64,000 bases of DNA from Peristeroidobacter soli (lineage in GTDB: Bacteria; Pseudomonadota; Gammaproteobacteria; Steroidobacterales; Steroidobacteraceae), in the NCBI RefSeq assembly GCF_004138485.1, contig NZ_RYEV01000005.1:854827-918826 (forward strand). The letters run 5' to 3'. A model generated the notes under the pieces. The model did not search any database, was not told the DNA's origin, and saw only the letters and a list, made by a program, of their open reading frames with translations. Shown here piece after piece: positions 26,736-35,753 of this stretch (positions are counted from its first letter, which is position 1; every line of letters starts with the position of its first letter). The position numbers were made by a program, and so were the translations under genes.

Positions 26736-27644
26736 ATGCCGCGTCGGCTGCCATCGCTGAATGCCCTACGTTGTTTCGAGGTGGTGGCGACCCACCTGAG
26801 CATCAAGAAAGCCGCCGGCACGCTGCGGATCAGCGAAAGCGCCGTCAGTCGCCAGGTGCGCATCCTGGAAGATCAGCTCGGGGTGGCGCTGTTCAATCGC
26901 AACCACAACGGCCTGGAAATCACCGAGGCCGGCAGTGCGCTGGCCGAGAGCGCGCGCGGCGCCTTCGACCAGATCGCGAATACCATCGATTCGTTTCAGC
27001 GCGACCAGGACACCGTGCACATCCGTGTCTTGCCTACTTTCGCGCTCCGCTGGCTGTATCCGCGATTGCAGCGGTTCCAGGCGCAGAATCCGTTGATCCG
27101 GGTGGTCGTGCACACGCGTTGGCACGACATGGTGTCCGGCGACGGCGAGGCGCACCTGGGCATTCGCTATGGGTTGGGCAACTGGGCCGCCGAGCAGGCC
27201 ACCGAGCTGTATCCGGAGTGGCTGACGCCGGTGTGTGCCGCAAGTTATCTCGCCGGCCGCAAGCTGGAATCCGCGCAGGATTTCGAGAAGCTCACGTTGC
27301 TGCATCCGTTGCCGAGCCGGGACGACTGGCGGGTCTGGTCGGAGCGCTGGGGCGGCGGCCGCTTCGACACCAATGGCGGCCTGGATTTCGACGGGCTGGA
27401 TTGGGCGTTGCAGGCGGCGGAGGCCGGCTTCGGCATCGCCATCACGGACGTGGTGCTCGGTCACGATGCTCTCGAATCGGGACAGCTGATAGCACCGGTC
27501 GACAAATGCGTGCCGAGCGACGTGTCGTACTATCTGGTGCGCGCACCCGGTTTATCGGATCGCAGACAGGTGCGTCTGCTGCACGACTGGATCTGCGATG
27601 AGATCAGCGACGCACGCCAGATCATCGAACGTCATACCCATTGA
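26736..27644 (+). CDS. LysR family transcriptional regulator (GcvA-like)
   Basis: A 302-residue regulator with an N-terminal winged helix-turn-helix (LPSLNALRCFEVVATHLSIKKAAGTLRISESAVSRQVRILEDQLG, about 5-50) and a periplasmic-binding-protein-like effector domain. It lies between the oxidoreductase/dehydrogenase operon and the peptide-binding protein, overlapping the latter by 47 bases. It is the nearest candidate to read the shared box found upstream of neighbouring operons. It is only distantly related to the other two LysR proteins in the window. Confidence 0.92.
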   Translation: MPRRLPSLNALRCFEVVATHLSIKKAAGTLRISESAVSRQVRILEDQLGVALFNRNHNGLEITEAGSALAESARGAFDQIANTIDSFQRDQDTVHIRVLPTFALRWLYPRLQRFQAQNPLIRVVVHTRWHDMVSGDGEAHLGIRYGLGNWAAEQATELYPEWLTPVCAASYLAGRKLESAQDFEKLTLLHPLPSRDDWRVWSERWGGGRFDTNGGLDFDGLDWALQAAEAGFGIAITDVVLGHDALESGQLIAPVDKCVPSDVSYYLVRAPGLSDRRQVRLLHDWICDEISDARQIIERHTH

Positions 27645-29217
27645 TGGGCGGCCGTGGCGAGGATGGCAGCACCTGCTGATTGCGCTGGGCGCATTGGCGC
27701 TGCCGCTGTCGGCCTCGGCCGGCGGGTCGGGAGATACGCTGCGTGTGTCCCTCACCTCGGATATCCGGAGCACCAATCCAGGCGTCAACCGCGACGCCAA
27801 TACCGACACCGTGATGATGCATGTCCTGGAAGGACTGGTGGCCTATCGGGAGGATGGCAGCGTCGGGCCGCTGCTTGCCGAATCCATTGAGGTCTCAACA
27901 GACGGCACCGAGTACACCTTTCGCCTGCGACCGCAGGTACCCTTTCACAACGGAGCGTTGCTGACCGCGGACGATGTCGTTTGGTCGTGGCGACGGTATC
28001 TGGATCCGGCCACGGGCTGGAGTTGTTTGAGCGACTTCGACGGCTCACGCGGCCATCGCATCGAGTCGGTGACGGCCGTCGCCGTCGACCGCGTGGTTTT
28101 CAAGCTCAATCGTCCGCAGCCCCTGTTCCTGAGCCAGATGGCGGCGATCCAGTGTGGCGGCGGCGCGATCCTGCATCGCTCCTCGCTCAACGCGGATGGC
28201 AGTTGGAACGCCCCCGTCGCCACCGGGCCTTACCGGCTCGAGACCTGGAAGCGCGGGCAATACATCGACCTGCGTGCCTTCGACGGTTATCGCAGCCGAA
28301 GCGGCCCACGCGACGGCAATACGGGCGGCAAGATCGCGTCGGCAGCTCACGTGCGCTGGCTGATCATTCGCGATAGTGCCGCGCGGCTGGCGGCGCTGGT
28401 GAAGGGCCAGGTGGATGTGATGCCGGAGGTGCCGGCCGCGGAGACGGTGCAACTGCGGCGCATGCCCGGCATCACGCTGATCGCCAAACCGATGCTGGTC
28501 AACTACGCCATCTTGATTCAAGACCAGGCACCGCCGCTGGGCGATGTCCGCATCCGCCGTGCGCTGGCACTCAGCCTCGATCGGACGGCGATCGCCGCGC
28601 TGGTCACCAACGAGGTGGGTGTGGCGAACCCATCGGTCATTCCAAGCTCGAGTCCGTATCACTCGAAGCAGCATTTTGCAGGTGGCGAGCCTGACGTCCC
28701 GCAGGCGCGCGCATTGCTGGCGCAGGCCGGCTATCGAGGCGCGCCGATCGTGCTCACGACCAATCGCCGTTATCCGGCGATGTTCAACCAGGCGTTGCTG
28801 GTGCAGGCGATGGCGCGCCAGGCCGGCATCAATCTGCAGCTCGAAGTGCTGGAATGGGCCACGCAGCTGGATCGTTGGAAGTCGGGCAAATATCAGCTGA
28901 TGTCGTTCGGGTTCACGGCGCGCGCCGATCCGTATCTGAATTACGACGCGATGCTCGGCGATCGCAGCCGCAGCCACACGAAGCTATGGGACAACCCGGT
29001 GGCGCTGGAACTGCAGCGTGCCGCGGGAGAAAGCTCCGATCGGTTGACGCGACAGCAATTGTTCGATCGCATGCACGAGCTGATGATCGCGGACTGTCCG
29101 CTGATCGTGCTGTACAGCCTGTCCGACGTAAATGCCGTGCGCAGCGGCGTGAGCGGCTTCGATTCCTGGGTGTTCGGGCGTGCGCGCCTGTGGGGCGTGC
29201 GCCCGGCATCCAGCTGA
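27598..29217 (+). CDS. Peptide-type ABC transporter substrate-binding protein (DppA/OppA family)
   Basis: A 539-residue periplasmic solute-binding protein, family 5. A signal segment (LLIALGALALPLSASA) lies after an unusual 24-residue leader. The mature part starts DTLRVSLTSDIRSTNPGVNRDANTD and has the family stretch VLEGLVAYREDGSVGPLLAESIEVS. ATG 27598 lies within lysR and there is no good later start before the signal, so the 47-base overlap appears genuine. The matching permeases and ATPase (35753-39306) are about 6.5 kb downstream on the same strand. Confidence 0.88.
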   Translation: MRSATHARSSNVIPIDGRPWRGWQHLLIALGALALPLSASAGGSGDTLRVSLTSDIRSTNPGVNRDANTDTVMMHVLEGLVAYREDGSVGPLLAESIEVSTDGTEYTFRLRPQVPFHNGALLTADDVVWSWRRYLDPATGWSCLSDFDGSRGHRIESVTAVAVDRVVFKLNRPQPLFLSQMAAIQCGGGAILHRSSLNADGSWNAPVATGPYRLETWKRGQYIDLRAFDGYRSRSGPRDGNTGGKIASAAHVRWLIIRDSAARLAALVKGQVDVMPEVPAAETVQLRRMPGITLIAKPMLVNYAILIQDQAPPLGDVRIRRALALSLDRTAIAALVTNEVGVANPSVIPSSSPYHSKQHFAGGEPDVPQARALLAQAGYRGAPIVLTTNRRYPAMFNQALLVQAMARQAGINLQLEVLEWATQLDRWKSGKYQLMSFGFTARADPYLNYDAMLGDRSRSHTKLWDNPVALELQRAAGESSDRLTRQQLFDRMHELMIADCPLIVLYSLSDVNAVRSGVSGFDSWVFGRARLWGVRPASS

Positions 29218-29238
29218 CTCTCATTTTTGCACCCCGCG

Positions 29239-29258
29239 TTGCGGTTATTGAAATCGAC
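29239..29258 (+). promoter_or_regulatory. Shared 20-bp box, copy 2 (upstream of secreted protein/ABC operon)
   Basis: TTGCGGTTATTGAAATCGAC, ending 56 bases before ATG 29315, exactly the same spacing as copy 1 to its gene. The GCGGAT that follows a few bases downstream is shared with copy 3 at 41416. Confidence 0.65.
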
Positions 29259-29314
29259 ACGGGATGCGGATGTTTGATGTAGTGAGCGCACAGAGCACAC
29301 TTGGGGAGACAGCA

Positions 29315-29791
29315 ATGATTCGCAACCGAGACCAGTCCAGAAGAACGGCGCCTCTCGCAACTGCCGTTGCAGTGATGCTCGCCACGCTCACACCGCTCGC
29401 CAGCCTTGCGGGCGAGGACGTCGACAAAGGGCCGGTGTGGCGCACGTGGACCGCGCGCGTTGCCGAAGACAAGATGGACGACTACCTCAACTATCTCACC
29501 AAGGTCTACCAGCACAACATGGCGGCGTGGAAGGCCGCCGGGCTGCTCACCGACTACAAGATCCTGGTCACGCAGCCGCAGGGTGTCGACGATCCGAATA
29601 TTTTCATGATGTTCCAATACAAGAACATGGCGGCGCTGGACGCACCCTCGGCGCTGTGGGCCGAGGCCAGCAAGAAGGCGCTCGATCAGATCAAGGATCC
29701 GGAGGCGCGCAAGCTCATGGAGATCGATTACGAAGCGTGGCGCACGTTCACCGGTTGGGCCCCGACCGCTCGCGAGGTGATACTCAAATAG
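29315..29791 (+). CDS. Exported protein of unknown function
   Basis: A 158-residue protein with a signal peptide (LATAVAVMLATLTPLASLAGED). The mature domain (WRTWTARVAEDKMDDYLNYLTKVYQHNMAAWKAAGLLTDYKIL ... MMFQYKNMAAL) has the alternating pattern of a small dimeric alpha/beta-barrel fold. I do not recognise a named family. GGGGAG lies upstream of ATG 29315. It is the first gene after a shared regulatory box and precedes an ABC-2 exporter operon. A role in binding or sensing the substrate in the periplasm is only a guess. Confidence 0.7.
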   Translation: MIRNRDQSRRTAPLATAVAVMLATLTPLASLAGEDVDKGPVWRTWTARVAEDKMDDYLNYLTKVYQHNMAAWKAAGLLTDYKILVTQPQGVDDPNIFMMFQYKNMAALDAPSALWAEASKKALDQIKDPEARKLMEIDYEAWRTFTGWAPTAREVILK

Positions 29792-29884
29792 GCCGCGAGA
29801 CATTCACTTCGCGAGGACGGGGCACAGGGCGTCGCCGCCGCGAGGCGGCGATGTTTTCAAGAATCGAAGCCGACACGACAGCGC

Positions 29885-30589
29885 ATGTTACAGGCCATCA
29901 ATCTCCGCAAGACCTATGACGGTCACACTGCCCTGGACAATCTCAACTTGCACGTCAAGGGCGGCGAGATCTATTGCCTGCTCGGCGCGAATGGCGCCGG
30001 CAAGAGCACCACGATCAATTTGTTTCTCAGCTTCCTGCAGCCGTGCTCCGGCCAGGCACTGGTCGATGGTCGGAGCGCGCAGGCGCATCCGCTCGAAACC
30101 AAACGCGCGCTCGCCTACATCCCCGAGATCGTGATGCTCTATCGCAATCTCACCGGCATCGAGAATCTGCGTTACTTCAGCACGCTCGCGGGGCACGCGC
30201 ACTACTCGGACCGGGAATTGATCGGTTTTCTGCGCCGTGCCGGTCTGCCCGAGGATGCGCCACATCGGCGGGTGGGCGGCTACTCCAAGGGCATGCGTCA
30301 GAAGGTCGGTATCGCCATTGCGCTCGCCAAGCAGGCCAAGGCGCTGCTGCTCGATGAGCCGACGTCCGGGCTCGATCCCAAGGCCTCGAACGAGTTCTCC
30401 AGTCTGCTCACCGAACTGAGCGGGCAGGGGGTCGCCGTGCTGATGGCGACGCATGACTTGTTTCGTGCCAAGGAGAGCGGCACGCGCGCCGGCATCATGC
30501 GCCAGGGCCGCTTGCTGACCGAAGTCGCGATGAGCGACATCGGCCATGCCGATCTTGAGCGACTGTACCTCGACTTCATGCGCGATTGA
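29885..30589 (+). CDS. ABC transporter ATP-binding protein (ABC-2 exporter)
   Basis: A 234-residue nucleotide-binding protein. Walker A is GANGAGKST (34-42), the signature is YSKGMRQKVGIA, Walker B is ALLLDEPTSGLDP and the switch His is in MATHDLFRAKE. Two ABC-2-type membrane proteins follow directly, so this is the ATPase of a three-gene exporter or membrane-handling complex. The substrate is unknown. Confidence 0.92.
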   Translation: MLQAINLRKTYDGHTALDNLNLHVKGGEIYCLLGANGAGKSTTINLFLSFLQPCSGQALVDGRSAQAHPLETKRALAYIPEIVMLYRNLTGIENLRYFSTLAGHAHYSDRELIGFLRRAGLPEDAPHRRVGGYSKGMRQKVGIAIALAKQAKALLLDEPTSGLDPKASNEFSSLLTELSGQGVAVLMATHDLFRAKESGTRAGIMRQGRLLTEVAMSDIGHADLERLYLDFMRD

Positions 30590-30600
30590 GGTTGCCCGTC

Positions 30601-32052
30601 ATGATCTGGCACATCGCACGCAAGGAATTCACCGAGATCACTCGCGACGGGCGCTTTCTATGGAGCAGCCTGATCGTCGCCGCGCTGCTGTTGTTATCGC
30701 TGGCCCTGGGCGCGTCGCGCTATGCCGATGAGAGCGAATTGCGTGCGGCGGCCGTGCGGGAAACGCGGCAACAATGGCTCGATCAAGGGGCCAAAGGTCC
30801 GCACTCGGCAGCCCACTACGGCGTCTATGCATTCAAGCCGGCGACGCCGCTCGCGCTGTTCGATCCCGGCATGAACGACTACACCGGCATCGTCACCATG
30901 CTGGAAGCTCACAAGGAAAATCAGGCGAGCTACAAGCCGGCGCAGGACGCCACGGCCTTGCAGCGCTTCGGCGATCTTTCCGGCGCGATGGTGCTGCAAT
31001 TGCTGGTGCCGCTGCTGATCGTCCTGCTGTGCTTCGGCATGATTTCCGGCGAGCGCGAGGAGGGCACGCTGCGGCAGTTGTTGAGCGTCGGCGCGGATCA
31101 ACGCGATCTGATTTGGGGCAAGGTACTCGCCGTTGCCATGGTTCTGACGCTGTTGCTGGTACCGGCGGCCGTCGTCGGCGGTTTGATCGCCGCGACTCAA
31201 CTGCAAGCCGCCGATCGCCACGACCTGATCGATCTGCCGGCGAAGACCGCGATCCTCGCCGGCGCCTACCTGGTCTACTTCGGCATCTTCATCGTCGTGT
31301 CCATGTCGGCGTCGATCCTCATGCGCTCATCGAGTGCGGCGTTGACCATGCTGATGGCTTTCTGGATCGTCAGCGGCTTCTTGTTGCCACGAGCCGCGGC
31401 GGATATCAGCCGCCTCGTGCAGCCGACGCCATCCGCGCTGGAACTGTCGACGGCGGTGGCGCGCGACAAATCGAAAGGGCCGCATCCCCACGAGGTGAAT
31501 CACCCGAATCACATCGCGTTTCGCGATGAGATGCTTCGCAAGTATGGAGTCACGCGCGTCGAGGAGCTGCCCTACAGCTTCATCGGGCTGGCCTTGCAGG
31601 CGGACGAAGAGCACGGCTTCAAGGTCTTCGACAAATACTATGGAGCGCTGCGCGAGGCGCACGATCGTCAGAACCGCCTGCAACAGCTCGCGGGTCTGTT
31701 CTCGCCGTACATCGCGATCCGCTCGGTATCGGCGGCGCTGTCCGGCACCGATATCTATTTCTTCCAGGACTTCGCCGCGGCCGGCGAGGCCTATCGTCGC
31801 AATCTCGTCAGAGTGATGAACGACGACCTGATGCGCAGGACGGCGGGCCAATCCAACTACGCTGCCGAATGGCAGTACCGCGGCAACAAGGAGCTGTGGG
31901 CCAAGGTGCCGCCGTTCGATTTCGATGCACCCTCGCTCGGCACGATTCTCCAACGCAATGTGACGCCACTGATCGTGCTGGCACTATGGTTGGTTGCGAG
32001 TATCGCCCTGCTGCGCGGTCTCGCCCGACGCATGCAGGTGGAACGACAATGA
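30601..32052 (+). CDS. ABC-2 type membrane protein, first subunit
   Basis: A 483-residue inner-membrane protein. A first helix (FLWSSLIVAALLLLSLALG, about 20-40) is followed by a large soluble domain (about 45-130). Five more helices follow, including LQLLVPLLIVLLCFGMISGEREEGTLRQLLSVG, a sequence typical of ABC-2 permeases. A second soluble part and a final helix near the C-terminus (IVLALWLVASIALLRGL) complete it. ATG 30601 is 11 bases after the ATPase gene, and the stop overlaps the next gene (ATGA). Confidence 0.85.
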   Translation: MIWHIARKEFTEITRDGRFLWSSLIVAALLLLSLALGASRYADESELRAAAVRETRQQWLDQGAKGPHSAAHYGVYAFKPATPLALFDPGMNDYTGIVTMLEAHKENQASYKPAQDATALQRFGDLSGAMVLQLLVPLLIVLLCFGMISGEREEGTLRQLLSVGADQRDLIWGKVLAVAMVLTLLLVPAAVVGGLIAATQLQAADRHDLIDLPAKTAILAGAYLVYFGIFIVVSMSASILMRSSSAALTMLMAFWIVSGFLLPRAAADISRLVQPTPSALELSTAVARDKSKGPHPHEVNHPNHIAFRDEMLRKYGVTRVEELPYSFIGLALQADEEHGFKVFDKYYGALREAHDRQNRLQQLAGLFSPYIAIRSVSAALSGTDIYFFQDFAAAGEAYRRNLVRVMNDDLMRRTAGQSNYAAEWQYRGNKELWAKVPPFDFDAPSLGTILQRNVTPLIVLALWLVASIALLRGLARRMQVERQ

Positions 32053-33491
32053 TTGGAAACATCGTCAGGCACGAGTGGCTGCTGTTCCTCCGCGACCGGC
32101 TGTTGCTGATTACGGTCCCGGTGTATGCGTTGCTGATCGCCTATGCCGTCTATAACGGCGCGGCGTGGCAGGGCTTTTTGCAGCGGAGCACCACGGCGGC
32201 GCTCGCGCACGTGGAGCAGAACCTGGACGGCTTGCAGTCGATGCTGGATGACATCGAGCACGGAAAACCGTTCGGCGCTTACGAGGACCCGCGCAACCCA
32301 GGTTACTTCGCCCGCAGTCTCGGGTTCGAGATGGCGACCAAGCCTCCTGCGGCCACCGCGGCGCTCGCCGTAGGGCAGAGCGATCTCTATCCTTCTTATC
32401 TGAAGGTGCAGTGGCGGCAGGTGTTTTCGCAGACCAACCTCGACGAGACCGAGAATCCGGTCAATCTCGCGGCCGGTCGTTTCGATCTGGGCTACGTGCT
32501 GGTTTATCTGTTGCCGTTGCTCATCATTGCGTTGAGCTACGACATCCTCTCGGCGGAACGCGAGGGCGGCACGCAGGCGCTGCTGCTGTCCCAGCCGATC
32601 ACGTTGCGCCAATTCGTCCTTGGCAAGATTCTGCTGCGAGGGATCGTCATCGTGAGCATCGCCACGGGCCTGTCGTTGCTCGGTGTGCTGGCGAGCAATC
32701 CCGGCATCATCGCGGCGGGTGAGGGGTGGCGGCTTGCCATGTGGGCCGCGATCGTCATCGGCTACGCCACCTTCTGGTTCGGCCTGGCGGTTTTGGTCAA
32801 TGCACTGGCGAAGAAGTCCTCGACCAATGCCATCATCCTGATGGCCTGCTGGCTGGTGCTGGTGTTGATCGTGCCGGCGGCGCTGAACATGGTGGCGAAG
32901 GCGCTGTATCCGCTGCCCTCGCGTATCGAGCTGGTGCAGACCATGCGCCGGGCCGATGCGCAGGCGAAACAGGAGCAGCCCGCCTCGACCGATGCCAGCG
33001 CGACCGAGCTGGCAGCGCGGCTCGGCGAAGACGTGGTGGTCACGTCGCTGAATCAATATAACAAGCGCGTTTTGCCGCTGGAGCAGCGCGCCGAAGCCAT
33101 CGCCGCTCCGATCTTCGAGCGCTTCGAGACCCGGCGCTCGGCACAGCAGGCATTCGCGCAGCGGCTGCGTTTCCTGAGTCCGGCCATCGTCGTTCAGACG
33201 GCGATCGGCGAGATCGCCGATACCAGCACCGCGTCATACGATCGATTCAGCGCGGCGGTACGCGCATATCAGCAACTGTGGCGCGCCTATTTCCTGCCGC
33301 GCGTGTTGAACGATCGGATGCTGACCCGCGCGGAGATGGTTGGTATTCCGCGTTTCAAATATGTGCCGGCCTCCGGCGGGGAAGTGTTTCGCCGCACGCT
33401 GGTGGACCTGCTGTCGCTGGCGCTGCTCGCGGTTGTCGTCATCATTGCCGGGTCGTTGCGTCTGCGACGCTACCCGGTCGCTGGAAGTTGA
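32049..33491 (+). CDS. ABC-2 type membrane protein, second subunit (DUF3526-like)
   Basis: A 480-residue protein with the same layout as its upstream partner: N-terminal helix (LLLITVPVYALLIAYAVYNG), large soluble domain, a cluster of helices starting LGYVLVYLLPLLIIALSYDILSAEREGGTQALLLSQP, a second soluble part, and a last helix (LLSLALLAVVVIIAGSL). The shared SxEREGGT/EREEGT motif suggests the two are distant paralogues forming a heterodimer. This large extracytoplasmic-domain arrangement matches DUF3526-type proteins, often near PepSY proteins and TonB receptors. Confidence 0.82.
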   Translation: MIGNIVRHEWLLFLRDRLLLITVPVYALLIAYAVYNGAAWQGFLQRSTTAALAHVEQNLDGLQSMLDDIEHGKPFGAYEDPRNPGYFARSLGFEMATKPPAATAALAVGQSDLYPSYLKVQWRQVFSQTNLDETENPVNLAAGRFDLGYVLVYLLPLLIIALSYDILSAEREGGTQALLLSQPITLRQFVLGKILLRGIVIVSIATGLSLLGVLASNPGIIAAGEGWRLAMWAAIVIGYATFWFGLAVLVNALAKKSSTNAIILMACWLVLVLIVPAALNMVAKALYPLPSRIELVQTMRRADAQAKQEQPASTDASATELAARLGEDVVVTSLNQYNKRVLPLEQRAEAIAAPIFERFETRRSAQQAFAQRLRFLSPAIVVQTAIGEIADTSTASYDRFSAAVRAYQQLWRAYFLPRVLNDRMLTRAEMVGIPRFKYVPASGGEVFRRTLVDLLSLALLAVVVIIAGSLRLRRYPVAGS

Positions 33492-33506
33492 AGGAGCTTG
33501 CAAGAG

Positions 33507-34649
33507 ATGTCGTCGTCCTATCTGAGCGTTGCGGACTTTCGAACGTTCCTGTCCGGCAACATGCGGCCGGGCGTCGCCGTGCACACGTTCTCACATAGCG
33601 ATCAGATGTTTCCGTCGCGAGAAGTGCGGCGTGCCGGTCCGGTGCGCGTGTTGAGCGCGCGACGGCAGCCGCTTGCGGATGTGAGATTCGAGCAGGAGGG
33701 CCGTGGGTTCGACCTGAACGACTTCCTGGCCACCAACCGGGTGGCAGGACTGCTGGTGCTCAAGGATGGCGACGTCGCGCTCGAGAGCTATGAGTTGGGC
33801 ATCGCTCCGGAGACGCGTTGGGCTTCGTGCTCGATGGCGAAATCGGTGCTGTCGATGCTGGTCGGCGTGGCTGTCCGCGAGGGCGCGATCCGCAGCCTGG
33901 ACGATCTCGCCTCGCGTTACGTGCCGATGCTGGCGAGCGGCGCTTACGAGCAGGTGACCGTCCGTCATCTGTTGACGATGACGACCGCGGTGAGCTGGGA
34001 CGAGACTTACACGAATCCCGAATCGGACCGGCGGCGACTGCTCGAGTGCCAGATGACGCTGCGGCCCGGTGCCGTGATTCGCCACATGAGCTCGTTGCGA
34101 CGCGCCGGTCCGCCGGGCTCGATCTGGAAATACAACACGGGCGATTCGTACGTGCTGGGCGCGGTGATGGAGGCGGCCATCGGCGGTTCGCTGGTCGACT
34201 ATCTCTCCGAGAAAATCTGGGCGCCGGGCGGCATGGAGCGCGATGCCACGTGGTGGCTCGATTCACCCGGTGGCATGGCGGTGGCGGGCAGCGGCATGAG
34301 TGCGACCTTGCGCGACTATGGCCGCTTCGGCCAGATCGTGCTCGAGGGTGGGCGCGTGAACGGCAAGCAGATCGTGCCCGAGAACTGGGTCGCCGAAGGC
34401 GGCGTGCCGCAGATCGTCAGCGGCAGTCCGGTGCCGTATGGCTATCAGTGGTGGATTCCTCCGCAGAGCGAGCCGTTGCACGTCGGTGCCTTCCAGGCTG
34501 AAGGTGTGTTCGGTCAATACATCTACGTGCATCCACGCGAGCGGGTCGTGATCGTTCTGCTCAGTGCGCGCTCGAAGCCGAGCGTGGTATCCCGTGTCGA
34601 GCTGATCGACGAAACATTTTTCGCGGCCGTGGTCCGCGCCCTGCAATAG
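33507..34649 (+). CDS. Beta-lactamase-like serine hydrolase (NylB/EstB type)
   Basis: A 380-residue serine hydrolase of the class C beta-lactamase fold. The nucleophile motif is S109-M-A-K112 in ASCSMAKSVLSMLVG. A candidate second-motif Tyr is in WKYNTGDSYVLGAVMEAA, and GSGMSATLRDYGRFGQ is the usual later segment. Overall arrangement recalls 6-aminohexanoate-dimer hydrolase and esterase EstB, enzymes that cut amide or ester bonds outside the penicillin-binding role. ATG 33507 has AAGGAG ten bases upstream. No signal peptide is evident, so it may be cytoplasmic. It is clearly paralogous to the protein at 46265. Confidence 0.85.
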   Translation: MSSSYLSVADFRTFLSGNMRPGVAVHTFSHSDQMFPSREVRRAGPVRVLSARRQPLADVRFEQEGRGFDLNDFLATNRVAGLLVLKDGDVALESYELGIAPETRWASCSMAKSVLSMLVGVAVREGAIRSLDDLASRYVPMLASGAYEQVTVRHLLTMTTAVSWDETYTNPESDRRRLLECQMTLRPGAVIRHMSSLRRAGPPGSIWKYNTGDSYVLGAVMEAAIGGSLVDYLSEKIWAPGGMERDATWWLDSPGGMAVAGSGMSATLRDYGRFGQIVLEGGRVNGKQIVPENWVAEGGVPQIVSGSPVPYGYQWWIPPQSEPLHVGAFQAEGVFGQYIYVHPRERVVIVLLSARSKPSVVSRVELIDETFFAAVVRALQ

Positions 34650-35753
34650 ATGAAAGCGGCATTCCGAATCTGCCACAAGTATCTGGGGTTGTGCCTCGGC
34701 GCCCTCTGGTTGCTGCAGGCGCTGACCGGAATGCTGCTGGTGTTTCATCGTGAGCTGGATGACGCGTCGTTGCATGCCTCGGGCCGGGCCGTGAACTTTG
34801 CGGTCGTCGATCAGGCCGTCGCGCGAATTGAACGAAGCGCGCCGGCGACCAGGGTGGTCGAGTACTTTGCCAGCGGCGGGGTCGAGGGACAGACCGATTT
34901 GCTGGTCGATCGCGACGGCGCCGCGCGCGAAGTGGTGCGCATCGATGGTGCGACCGGCGACATTCTGCGCACGAGCGCTTGGGAGGAACCTCGTTCACAG
35001 CTCGGCGTGTTTCGCTTCGTGCTGCTGATTCATAAACAACTGCTCGCCGGCAAGGTCGGCGAGTGGCTCATCGGGCTCAGTGGGGTGTTCCTGATCGTGA
35101 GCGTCGCGTTGGGTTTGAAGCTTGCCTGGCCGCCGGCGGGGCAGTGGCGCGCCGCATTGTGGCCACGGCGTGCCAAAGCTCCCGTGGCCAGGGCGTTCGC
35201 GTGGCACAGGGCGCTGGGGCTGTGCCTCGCGCCGTTCGCATTGGTCGTGGCAATCACCGGCAGTCTCATGACGTGGACCAGTGAACTGCCGGCGGCGTTG
35301 CCGACGCCGGCGATGAATCATGCAGTGTCGGCTCGCGATGGGCGCATGATTTCTTCCGCCGCGGCGGTGGAGGTCGCGCGGCGTCTTTATCCGGACGCAG
35401 TGGTCGCAATCGTGTCGATGCCCAGCGCGCGACGCCCGTGGTACTCGATCCGGCTGCGCCAGCCTGGTGAGTTGCGGCAGATCTACGGAACCACGCAGGT
35501 GCGTGTCGATGCGGACACCGGCCAGCCACTGGCGATGGTCGACGCGCTCCGGATGTCGATCTCCGATCGGATGTTCGTCGCACTCTATCCCATTCATTCG
35601 GGAGAGTGGGGCGGTGTGACGACGCGTTTGCTGGCGCTCGTGGTGGGGTTGTGGCTCACGGGCACGATCGTATTCGGGGTGCTGTTATGGAGCGCCCGGC
35701 GGGCGCGCGACGGTGCGAAATCCACGCAGCGATTTGGTGTGAGCTCCGCGTGA
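34650..35753 (+). CDS. PepSY-associated membrane protein
   Basis: A 367-residue inner-membrane protein with four helices: YLGLCLGALWLLQALTGMLLVFHREL near the start, WLIGLSGVFLIVSVALGLKLAW, AFAWHRALGLCLAPFALVVAITGSLMTW, and a last one near the C-terminus (LLALVVGLWLTGTIVFGVLLW). PepSY-like periplasmic parts lie between them. The conserved His residues (HRELDD, LIHKQLLAG, WHRALG, YPIHSGEWGG) are typical of PepSY-TM proteins, which may pass electrons for ferric-siderophore reduction. It starts directly after the hydrolase stop, so the genes are coupled. Confidence 0.85.
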   Translation: MKAAFRICHKYLGLCLGALWLLQALTGMLLVFHRELDDASLHASGRAVNFAVVDQAVARIERSAPATRVVEYFASGGVEGQTDLLVDRDGAAREVVRIDGATGDILRTSAWEEPRSQLGVFRFVLLIHKQLLAGKVGEWLIGLSGVFLIVSVALGLKLAWPPAGQWRAALWPRRAKAPVARAFAWHRALGLCLAPFALVVAITGSLMTWTSELPAALPTPAMNHAVSARDGRMISSAAAVEVARRLYPDAVVAIVSMPSARRPWYSIRLRQPGELRQIYGTTQVRVDADTGQPLAMVDALRMSISDRMFVALYPIHSGEWGGVTTRLLALVVGLWLTGTIVFGVLLWSARRARDGAKSTQRFGVSSA